The notes under the pieces: generated by a model
Told to the model about the DNA's origin: nothing
Seen by the model: the letters and a program-made list of their open reading frames with translations, nothing else
The model's database searches: none
Translations under genes and position numbers: made by a program
Assembly: GCA_023101725.1 (NCBI GenBank)
Contig: JALJCO010001384.1
Span: forward strand, 1 to 64,000
DNA: 64,000 nucleotides
From: Atherinomorus stipes
Taxonomy: Eukaryota; Chordata; Actinopteri; Atheriniformes; Atherinidae
Reading direction: 5' to 3'
Shown here: positions 54,803 through 64,000 of the stretch, one piece after another
How positions within the stretch are numbered: the stretch's first letter is position 1
Layout: every line of letters begins with the position of its first letter

Positions 54803-55673
54803 GGAATAGTACACTCATAGAATAATGTAACCTTATTTTCCACTTACCCTCATGCTGAGCAAGACTCTGGAGCACTTTTTTAATATCTCAAATGCAACCG
54901 ACGATCAGGAAGGCTTTTCGTTTAGTTATAATGGAGTTCGCCAAGGCACGAGCCAAAAAGGTCCATAAAAGTCCACAAAAACTTGTCAATATTCCTCCAT
55001 ACTGCTCGTCCAATGTAATCCAAGTGTCCTGAGTGGGTAGCGTCCAGAATTTACTCCAAACGACATTATTAAGTACATTTTTAGAGCCTAAACAATGCTA
55101 TATCCTCTTTCCTGCAAGCGCGCCGAAGCGCATTCACGACACTACAGAAGCCTCTGCGTTCATTGCCTACTCTGCCGATAATGCAAGCGTAGAAGAAGAA
55201 ATTGCTGTTTACATTGTGGTAAGAGCAACAGAGCTGCAGACAAACACAGGAGCAGTTGGATATTGATTTAAAACAAAAAGAAAGAAAAAGAGAACACGCG
55301 ATGTCATCTGCCGCGGCTTCCGTAGCTTCATGAACGCACATCAGTGTGCTTGCAGGAGATGTGATGTACTACTGTTTAGGCTTTAAAAATATACTAAATG
55401 ATGTTGTTTTGAGTAAATTCTGGACGCTACCCACTCAGGACACTTGGATTACATTGAACGAGCAGTGTGGTGGAATATTGACATGTTTTTGTGGACTTAT
55501 TGACCTTTTGGGCTCGGGCGCTGGGGACCTCCATTCTTTGAATGTCGGCAGATAACAAGAAGCCTCCCAGATCTCCAGATGCATTTAAGATATCAAAAAA
55601 GTGCTTCAGAGTGTTGTTCAACATCGGGTGAGTAGAAAATGAAGGTCCATCATTCTTTGGGCGGACTATTCCT
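54803..55673. mobile_element. TTAA-flanked foldback element, copy 3 (large)
   Basis: Flanking TTAA lies at 54799-54802 and 55674-55677. Nearly the whole element folds back: 54803-55120 pairs with 55345-55673 through blocks such as CTGGACGCTACCCACTCAGG and ACTTGGATTACATTG. The loop is about 220 bp. It is the fullest member of the family at 14635 and 24551. Confidence 0.88.
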
Positions 55674-55677
55674 TTAA

Positions 55678-56361
55678 GCCAACAACGACCAGCTAGTTAC
55701 GAACATGCTAAATTAAAGCGGTCTGCAGCTGTTTTCAGACTTGCATGGCAGAATATGCTGTAAAAGTCCATCCGCTATTTCGTCAGAGATGTCTTAAACA
55801 TGCCACTTCCTCTGGAACAAGTCCGCCTCAGCTCTGAGGTGAAAGAGTTTGTCTGAATGTAAACGGAATAAAAGACCAAGTCCGCACTATTAATTAATGA
55901 GAATTACTTAAAGCTCAGCTGGAACCATGTAAGTTGTTATTTTCTAATTATAACTAAAGGCTATTATTTTTCATGTAGTGGCCACGTTGCAGCGTCATGT
56001 TTAATCACCTCCACCATCACTCCTGATTCTTCTTTGACCAGTCCCGGTCTAGTTAATTCTTGCAGTTCTGTTAGTCGGCTCCGTTCGGCAGGTCTGATTC
56101 CGCCCTACAAACCAGTTCCAAGCTGTTCTGGAACCATCTTTTATGTATTTTACTGCTTCTAAAACTGCATGTTGAACAGTCAGCCGACCATGACGGGATC
56201 CTGCCAACATCACGTTGTGATGACGGGTTTTCAAGCCGCTGATGTAGCGGTCTTTCAAACATGGGATATTTATGTGAAAACATGTCTGATTGAATTGATC
56301 TTAGCTTGTTATGAATCTTAAATTTTGGCAAATTCGTGTAAACTTCAGTGCTGGCTGAGGC
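55678..56361. other. Intergenic DNA with a repeat fragment
   Basis: 55725-55830 resembles 13125-13230 (CTGTTTTCAGACTTGCAT, AACATGCC.CTTCC). The rest is not recognised. Confidence 0.4.
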
Positions 56362-56416
56362 AAATGCACATTGGCTTTTAGATCTAATAATTTGCACCAA
56401 AAATAACAGATTAGTT

Positions 56417-58062
56417 TAGGGCTGAACGATTTATCGTTTTCAGATTGAAATTGCGATTTCAGACCACGCGATCACATGATCGCCAAAGCCGCATTTTTTC
56501 CAGCAGTCCTGAGTCCTGACTGACCCAGGATCTGCTCTGTCATCTTTTGCACACATACGTTACATGCCGTCTCTGTACCAGCCAACTAAGCTCACCAATC
56601 AGAAGTGGAATATTACTGATGTACAGATCAGCTAACCAATCAGCATGGGATGAACTGTCTGCGCCGTCAGATTTCATGACTCAGCACTTCAGTCGCCAGC
56701 ACCGATCAGCTGATCAGACAGTCTAGTGAAAAATGCCGTCTGATCTGTAAAATCAGATCAAATCATTTTAATGAAATTAAATGAAATGAAAAATACTTTA
56801 TTCATACCAGAAGGGAAATTCAGTATTGTAAAAGCTCACTCTTTTTAAATAAATAAAAAAGTCAGTCAGTCTTGTTCTTTAGGGTGATGCTGCTGGCAGG
56901 AATGAATTCCTGTATCTCTCCGTCCTACAGCGAACTTGACGCAGCCTCCCACTGAACACTCTGTTGATTCTTCACCGTGTTGTGGAGAGGATGGGAAGTG
57001 TCCTCCATCATCTTGACATCAACTGATTGACCAGTTCCCTGTACTCGGCTTCTTGGAATAAAAGTGCTGTTGAATTCCAACCAGTTTTCTTTTAATCTTC
57101 AAAGTTTTGGGGCTTTGCGCTGTGGACACGAGCGCGATGCGGGCGAGTAAATTAATGATCGGTATTTAGGCGGATCTCAGTAAAAGGAGACGAATAATCA
57201 GCTGGACTTGCTACGTGAACGGGAGCAGCACAGAAACTCTGTCCTTGTTATCTGGGACATTAGTTTAGCCTCACAGTTAAACCAGAAACAGGAGGAAAGT
57301 TGTTGCTGCTTTTCAAGCGAACATGAGAGGTTAAGTACGGAATGCCGCTTTGGCCATAAATGTGCGTCTAAACGTCGAAATGCAACCTGATAAAAACAAT
57401 CAGAGTAAAACCACTTGATTATCTATGATGTGGGAGCATTTTCTTCACTTCAAGTTCAGGTGACAGAAAGACACAAAAATGAAGTCAAATGTAAAACCAG
57501 ATATTTTAGATTTATATTCAAACGTAATTACATTTCAATGCACTTATGAATCCATGATAAATTCCCTGGTTTGTATGTTTCACTTAACGTAACCTACATA
57601 CGAGAACTGTAAAAAGAAAGTATATTGAATTCTTATTGGGATATTTTTCAGTGCATTGTGATGAGAAATAGTTAAAATATAAAAAATAGCACAGTTATGT
57701 CTTTTTAACTCTGAAAAATAAAGTGTGTAAAGCAACATGCAGATTACCTGGTTTGAAAAAGGCAGTAAGTGGGGTGATTAACTGTGATGGAGGGAGGAGG
57801 ACTGCAGGGAATCTGAAAATCCCGGAGTTCCAGTGAATGTATGTATTTTTTTAGTAAATGCCTTTGAAAGTGAGCTAAACCTCACCTTTGTCATCATTGA
57901 TTAAGGGTAATAGCTTTTGATGTTTTGATGATATAATGGAGTTTTCTGTCACGTTCATGAATGTTATTGTATTGTAAATATTGTACCGAAGCTTGATATG
58001 AAGAAAATCATGAATTAAATCGAAATCACAATAAGATTTTTTCCTGAAATCATTCAGCCCTA
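56417..58062. mobile_element. hAT-type element (1.65 kb), perfect 8-bp duplication
   Basis: The ends are TAGGGCTGAACGATTTATCG and AAATCATTCAGCCCTA. GATTAGTT lies at 56409-56416 and 58063-58070. The uninterrupted site occurs in repeat X near 14222 and 610. No transposase is seen. A related fragment is at 58731. Confidence 0.92.
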
Positions 58063-58730
58063 GATTAGTTGCAATAAATTACACTTTTAGTTCTCAAGTC
58101 ATCCTCTACAGAACTCAGGAACCAAGCTGACACTCTAGCTTAACAGAAACTGGGCTCTGCTACCAAAAATTAGTAGAAATAGTAGAAAATAGTGGAAATG
58201 AGCATCAGAGCTAGCAGAGAATGGGGCTCACAACTGCTGGGCAACGCCTGCTAAAGCCTGGATACACTGTGATATTTTCAATCGTTGCTCGCAGCCCCAA
58301 CTCAAATTGTGTGAATCAGTCGCAGAGTTCAAAAACTTGCGATGTATGTCCTCACACTGTACGAACTGATGCTCGGATGCTATCTGACCACTCACACTGT
58401 ACGTCCTTGCTAATTTATTCTCTGTCAACCCAGAAAGAATGAGACACACCAAGTCAGAGTGCAACTTGCAGCAAGAGGAGACAGCGCACCAGACGAGCTG
58501 ATACCTTCTCCAAAGTTTCTTTCTGCCTTGCAGCTTTTTTTTCCACACAGGACAAAGTTACACAAAACATCACCAGTGTTTCCCCGAGAATTTTTTTCAG
58601 GTCCAGTGGTACCGATAAATTTCAGCTCCTAAAGGCCGAAACCGATCACTGATAACCGAAAACACAAATACCTAAAAATGTCGTGTGACCTGTGAAATAC
58701 AGCAATAACAAACATTTAGGCCTATATTGC

Positions 58731-59127
58731 TGAACGATTTATCGTTTTCAGATTGAAATTGCGATTTCAGACCACATGATCACCAAAGCTGCGGTTTTTC
58801 CAGCTTCTGACTGACCCAGGATCTGATCTGTCCACTGTTACACACGCACTACTTGCCGTCTCTGTACCAGCCAACAAAACCCACCAATCAGAAGCGGAAT
58901 GTTACTCATGGAATCAGCTAACCAGCTAATCAATCAGCATCAGGGCTGGGATGGGCATCTCCTGCTGTGTAATCTTTACACTAGAAAGCTTCAGCAGAAC
59001 CTCATCCAGTTTCTAACTTTCGGTTCCGTTGTTGGAGAGAGGCTGCAGACCTCTGCTGCCTCTTTCTGTTTGTTGATCCACTTCATGCAATGAGGGAATT
59101 TTATGTTCAGTAAAAATATTAATAAAA
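58731..59127. mobile_element. hAT fragment related to 56417-58062
   Basis: GCTGAACGATTTATCGTTTT through GATTTCAGACCACATGATCA matches the left end of the neighbouring element. It is truncated on the right and fills an unmatched part of arm A'. Confidence 0.65.
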
Positions 59128-60041
59128 CCAGAAAAGCAGAGCAGCCTGCATCAGACTCAGCCCGTGTGTTAGAGCTGCACCTGGAGGCTGTCTGGAAGAA
59201 ATCTGAGGGGAAATGACCAGTAGGAGACGCTGGCATATTATTTTTAAAAGGAACAAAGTCCAACAATCTAGATGTTTATGGCTGGGTGAGCAGACATAAA
59301 CGTGGCAGAATATCACCAAAGAGGAGCTGCGTGTCACCAAATTCATGTCCAAGGAGATCATTCTCATGAAAAACAATGGATTCAATCTAAATTCAGGGGA
59401 GGGAAATTTACCACAAACACCATGGTTTCATTCAGTTCAGTGAAGCTAGCACTTTAAGATGATTTTGGAAATAATGTGTTTTCCCTACTTAACATTCATG
59501 CTGCAGATGAAGAGAAACACTTTCCTAGAACTCATCCTTGTTCACCATTATTTAAATAACCAGCAGTGTTTATGGCTTATGATCAAAAAGCAATCCTTAA
59601 AATGGAGAAAAATGGGACACAGACCAATGCTGGGAGAACTGGGCTGCACCCAGTTGTTTTACTGGTGCAGCCAATGCAAAAAGTTAGTGTGGAGTCCTGT
59701 TGGCCAGAGATTAAGGGGGAGGGGAGCGAGAGGAAACCTAAGTAACTGTTTCCACAATAACTCTTCCTCCATTCTTTCAACACGTCCTGCTGGACGTTAC
59801 AGGATTTTCATTTCACCTCCGTTTGATTTTTCTCACTTCAGTCTTGCAGAGAAAGCAAGACTTAAAGAAAAGAAAACATTTTCCGTCGCAACTCAAAACC
59901 ACATCAAGCCCACAGATCCACCACTCCGCCGCAGCAACTAAACCTCACTAAACACCAAACATCACAAGCACACAAATCCCGGGATTATTACCACTTACCG
60001 ATTAAAGCAAACACATCACACCAAGCTTTGGAAATTCTCAC

Positions 60042-60280
60042 CTGCTTTCTCCACGAGGCTTCCCTCGATAACAACTCTTTGTCTGATCTTCTTCCGCCAC
60101 GTCGTTTCTCTCCAGCGGGCTGACCTCCGCAGAGGACAGAAACCAACAATCATCAGTATCCAAGATACGTCTGAAAGTATTCATGAAATAATGTTGCAGA
60201 GAATACCTTGTAAAGAAGAGAAGCGGAGCCTCCAGATATTCAGTCTCTAAACTTTGTTCTTGTGATGTTCTGCTTCACTC
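60042..60280 (-). other. Candidate 5' exon(s), inverted copy
   Basis: Reverse-complement counterpart of 6200-6441. The donor CAG/GTGAGA is preserved at 60042/60041. The promoter-like GCGGAAGTCACGTG is at 60323-60336. Confidence 0.4.
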
Positions 60281-60430
60281 CGCCTCGATCTGATGAAGAG
60301 AACTCCGATCAAAGAATGGAATGCGGAAGTCACGTGCTGCTGCTTCTTCTTCTTCTTGGTTTGTAAACAACGTAAAAGCTGCATTACCGCCACCAACTGG
60401 TACGGAGTATGGGTCAGGACAGACGGAGGG

Positions 60431-60488
60431 GGGGTTGATTAAAGGATGTAGAAGACAGACTGTCTTCTACATCCTCTTAATCAACCCC
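60431..60488. repeat. Near-perfect 58-bp palindrome
   Basis: GGGGTTGATTAAAGGATGTA on one side pairs with the complement of TACATCCTCTTAATCAACCC on the other. About 28 bp per arm with one single-base difference and almost no loop. It lies between the outer end of arm A' and the LINE fragment. Confidence 0.9.
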
Positions 60489-60975
60489 GTTTTGAACAAA
60501 AACCAAGTATGATTTTGTTCATCTTCTTCTGAGTTACACTGTAGAACATCTGGGAGATCAAATGTTACTTTTTCCCTGAGTTTAGCTTCCATGATCTTCC
60601 TTTCTGTCTTATATTTGTTGCAGTGCATCATGACATGTTCTCTGCTTTCTGTTTGATTGCAACAGTCACATCGTCCTGTGTTATGCTCGCCCATTTTATA
60701 CAATGTACCATTAAGCCCAGTATGTCCCATTCTCAGTCTTGACATAACCTTGTAGTACTTCCCATGTCCTGTAGTCATCCTCTCTTGTCCCACTGTCTGT
60801 TGTATCCTGTAAAACCACCTTCCTTTCCTCTCTTCCTCCCATTGTTTCTGCCAACGTCTCTTTATTTCCACGGAAACCCGCGCTGTCATATCTTACTATG
60901 GAACAAAGCAGCCATCAGATTACTGACGGTAAATACTAAATAAACATACTGTATGCTGCACATACACGTTTCTCA
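60460..60975 (-). mobile_element. LINE C-terminal fragment
   Basis: The minus-strand frame 60889-60467 reads MTARVSVEIKRRWQKQWEEE, LRMGHTGLNGTLYKMGEH, CDCCNQTESREHVMMHCNKY. The Cys/His-rich region is a typical LINE ORF end. It is a close relative of 37560-37885 and shows what that copy looked like before its purine-rich insert. Confidence 0.8.
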
Positions 60976-61520
60976 CTGAATGTTTTCTTACATTAATGTC
61001 TATACTCCAATATATTTGACTGAAAAAACGTTTCACTGTAACATTTAATGTCTCAGCACTAATTTATATGGAGAATAAAACATAGCAGGTGGTCCAGCTG
61101 GAACAGGTGGATTCCCTGATACTGCGCCTTCCTTTTCTACATCAGCCTCTTCTCTGCTGTCTTCTGTCTCTCTCTCTCTGACTCCAAAACCTTTTCCTCT
61201 TTATCACTAATGTCACTTTCATCATCTGCAGTCTTTTCTTACCCTGTTGTTATTTCAGTGGCTTTCTGCATCTGTGAACTTCCTGGTGTCTCTACCATCC
61301 CTCCTTCCTCACTTCTTGCCATCTCCCTTTCCTTCTCATCCCTCACTTTAGAAAAAAACTGGAAATGTCTCCACTTTTATACTTAGATGCTTTTATACTT
61401 AAAAGCATCAAGATGTAAAATAAATTTGTTGCATCCTTAAACGAAGCCTATAAAATTATGAAATGCTTTATCACATTTACACGAGCTACAGAAGCAGTTA
61501 TATTCAGACATCTTAATAAT
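60976..61520. other. No gene assigned; possible LINE upstream sequence
   Basis: The minus strand near 61130-61350 reads an acidic, charged stretch with stops, compatible with a decayed LINE segment. Not certain. Confidence 0.35.
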
Positions 61521-61895
61521 AATAGTAATACATTTTATTTATAGAGCGTTTTTACAAAAGCTCAAAGACTATTTACACAAGGTATAAAACAACAGTCAGG
61601 TAAAATCTACAACAAACATTAGATTAAAATATATTCAAAACTACAAATAAAGGGGAAAGATGGAAAACAGGGAGAGAAGAGAGGACGACAACTGAAAAGG
61701 TCAACAAAAAGAAGAGGGAGCAATAAAAACAATTCATAAATTAAAAGAGGATCTAAAAAGGTGGGTCTTCAGACGGGATTTGAAGAAGTTGAGTTCTGTA
61801 CAGTCACGGAGGGTTTGAGGAAGCGAGTTCCAGAGGGCGGGGGCAGCAACTGAGAAGGCTCTGTCCCCCCAAGTCCAGCGCTTGGTCCTAAGAGT
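61520..61895 (-). mobile_element. L2/Rex1-like LINE 3'UTR piece
   Basis: TTTATTTATAGAGCGTTTTT and GGTGGGTCTTCAGACGGGAT..GAGTTCCAGAGGGCGGGG are landmarks of fish LINE 3' regions, as at 31080-32690. Confidence 0.6.
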
Positions 61896-62820
61896 ACACA
61901 GCAAATTTTGCAGGGTTAAATCAACACTTATAGAGTTAAATTTAACACTGTATCTGAGTGTATTTGGTCCTTATAAAAATAGTGTTGAATTAACTCTTTC
62001 CATAGTGTTGAAATTTCAGAGTAAAATTAACTCATAATTGAGTTAAAATTTAACACTGGCTTACACTGTACAGTGTTAATAGAACTTAACACTGTAGGTT
62101 AATAACACTGGATAGAGTTAATCTGATTCTCAGCAGTGTTAAAGGGATATTGTGTAAGTTCTCCTGTGTTTTATTCAAAAAAACTGATTATTTGGTTCAA
62201 AAGTGTTTTTTCATTAATCAGTAATCACTCCCATCAACAAACTGAAGTGCTCCTCTAAGTTCTAAATTTGCCGTTCATATCATTCATTTATACATCGAGT
62301 GGGTCGGCTCGGTGGAGGCTGCCATGTCGTATCGCCATGTTTTTGCGTTCGGGAGAAGCGTGACAGTAGGAAAACACAGAAACTCACCGGACACACCGGA
62401 GTTTTCAGCTCAGTTCGAGGTAATGCCTTTGAAAAGTCACCGCGCTGCAGTGGGGAGAAACTAGCGTCTCACTGACCCTGGGTTCACGTTCAGTCGGGCA
62501 GACGGCCGTTGGTAACAAACCAGATGTCATTTTAATCAATGAAGCCGAGCGAAAGACGGTAAAACATGGGTCAGGGAAAACAATACGACATCGCCATGAC
62601 AACCGAACAGATGTGGACTGATATCACTGTAACTGATGGACCACGTCTTCACATAGAGGCCGGTGATAACTTTACATGCAGCGGATGTCGTCGGTCTGCC
62701 CGGTTTCACGCGAATGCAGCATGAAAAGTACGAGGGAGCTGCTCCCGATTACACAGTGTCCCTTTAAAGAGTTACTCGATTGTGGTGATAAATCAACTCA
62801 AACATAAATACTTTTTGCAC
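61896..62820. mobile_element. MITE built on TTAACACT motifs, interrupted
   Basis: AGTACACAGCAAATTTTGCA opens a segment with many AGTGTTAA/TTAACACT motifs in both orientations (61930-62140). A second MITE (62143-62763) is inserted at a TTAA. The right end is not resolved. Confidence 0.55.
62143..62763. mobile_element. TTAA-flanked MITE of another family
   Basis: The ends are AGGGATATTGTGTAAG and ACACAGTGTCCCT. TTAA flanks at 62139-62142 and 62764-62767. There is no transposase. Confidence 0.8.
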
Positions 62821-62955
62821 CTGTATTGAGTTCGTGGAGGTGTACACTAAGTGCACAATAAAGTTTTGATAATAACATCCATCCCATCATGAAGTGACCT
62901 ATGGACTGAGCCGCCACTTGTGCTCAAAACAGCATCACAGAATTTGTGACCGTTG

Positions 62956-63781
62956 TGAAGAATAGCTTTTTGCTATTGTGAGTTCGATAGATATCCAAAG
63001 TGAAGACCAGGTGAGAGCACTCAAGTCTACCAAGGAGGATGCTAGTCAGAACATTAAGTTCATAAAAGAATTTATTACAAAAAAAGTTTTTTAAAAAAAG
63101 GAATAAAAAGATCCTTAAAAGAAAGATAAAACCTCTGCAACCAATAAAGTCCAAAGGAGGTAGAGGATTCTTGTCTTCTTTAAAAAGATCGCACTGAACG
63201 GCAGCAGTGCATCGGGGGAGACGGTCGGCTCCGATTGCCCACTGCGTACCGGCGGCTCGGTCAGTCTGGCTCCGGGCGTCCCCTTCAGGCGGCCCTGTAA
63301 CACAGCTAGCGGCAGTCTCCGGTCTCTGCGCTCAGACGCGGTGTGACGTGTACATCAGCAGTACTCACACAAGCGAGCAGAGCTCCCAACTCTGCCCTTA
63401 CGATCTGGCGTCTTTCACCCCACAGGTGGCTGTCACTCGCTCTATGCGCTCCTTCCTCGCCACTGCCATCGCCGCCGTCCGCGTCTCCAGCCACCTGGCT
63501 CACCGCCGTTCTTCCCGTTTGTGCCGTGCTCCTTCTCCCCTCTTCAACCTGGATTGCAGGAAAAAAGAATAGCCCCGCCCCACTTGCTGCAGCCTCCAGG
63601 AACCATTGGTTGTTGCGGCCGTCACTCCTTATCCCACACCTGCAATCAATGTCCACTAATAACCGCAGAGAAACCACTAAAAACCAAAACATGCACAGAA
63701 CACAAACATGCACTCAAATATAAAAACACTGCAAACACCACAAAATGAACCAAAAACCCTGTGACTAGTCACACTATGACA
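62956..63781. mobile_element. Solo LTR 3 (826 bp)
   Basis: TGAAGAATAG...CACTATGACA with 4-bp duplication GTTG at 62952-62955 and 63782-63785. The part at about 63200-63560 is GC-rich, the 62980-63180 part AT-rich. Orientation is not fixed. Open frames inside (for example 63207-63572) are accidental. Confidence 0.8.
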
Positions 63782-63785
63782 GTTG

Positions 63786-64000
63786 TCAGGTGTGTGCTGG
63801 TGACAAACTGTCGACTTCAACAACATATGCTGATAAAGACACACCACAGATCAAGGAGACCCAAAGGGATCACATATCTACTTAACTCGCGGTGCAGGAC
63901 CAAACAGGGAAGTCACAAAGCATGATGGGAAATATTCAACTAAAGAGAGCGGAGTCTTCCTGGGTGCACTTAGTTACACTTGATAGAGTCAATTATACAC
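63786..64000. other. Window end, nothing recognised
   Basis: No gene or repeat is recognised in the last 215 bases. Confidence 0.5.

Larger units (their letters stand above)
56362..60361. repeat. Inverted-duplication arm A' (right)
   Basis: Reverse-complement partner of 6122-14345. It lacks the 4.7-kb element and the hAT at 12951, and carries its own hAT (56417-58062). Confidence 0.85.

Noticed and set aside
63207..63723. Overlapping 121- to 135-codon frames near the right edge
   Set aside because: They lie within a solo LTR and overlap on both strands with no domain.

Overview
This is eukaryotic DNA, almost certainly from a teleost fish and probably a percomorph. The evidence is the repeat content: hAT-type MITEs ending in TAGGGCTGGGCGATAT and relatives, TTAA-flanked foldback MITEs starting AGGAATAGTTCACCC, tRNA-derived SINEs, L2/Rex1-like LINE tails ending in a GAAT microsatellite, BEL/Pao retrotransposons, and fish-style C2H2 zinc-finger arrays (FSCDECGQRF..HTGEKP). 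There are no operons, bacterial genes or CRISPR arrays. Most open frames are accidental readings of repeats.

The main structure is a large, imperfect inverted duplication. Two pairs of arms are nested. Arm A (6122-14345) matches the reverse complement of A' (56362-60361). Arm B (about 24300-29728) matches the reverse complement of B' (41997-47757). A/A' carries a candidate promoter and first exon(s). B/B' carries a C2H2 zinc-finger exon, 11 fingers in the left copy and 6 in the right. Each half therefore reads first exon, then zinc-finger exon, towards the centre. I infer one zinc-finger gene duplicated tail to tail. In both copies a typical fish zinc-finger N-terminal segment (VPAELQQLL..DPEPCHIKE) lies in a different frame from the finger array.

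Transposons have since inserted into one arm but not the other, so the partner arm serves as an empty-site control. Examples are a 4.7-kb element at 6967-11694, hAT elements at 12951-13713 and 56417-58062, a TTAA element at 24551-24953 and a Harbinger-like MITE at 47029-47502.

Layout: 1-6100, a nest of fragments (a Penelope-like piece with a hammerhead-like motif, hAT MITEs, a possible 72-nt exon). 6122-15225, arm A with insertions. 16020-20570, a decayed BEL/Pao pol on the minus strand. 20595-23945, a long-TIR DNA element. 24300-29728, arm B. 29729-41996, the centre: nested LINEs, a young internally deleted BEL/Pao element with near-identical LTRs and an intact integrase frame (33113-36659), LINE and SINE pieces and a 12-bp minisatellite. 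41997-47757, arm B'. 47770-56361, MITEs, solo LTRs, LINE remnants and a TTAA foldback. 56362-60361, arm A'. 60431-64000, LINE pieces, MITEs and an 826-bp solo LTR.

All matches were made by eye within the window. Family names rest on recognised motifs, not on database searches.
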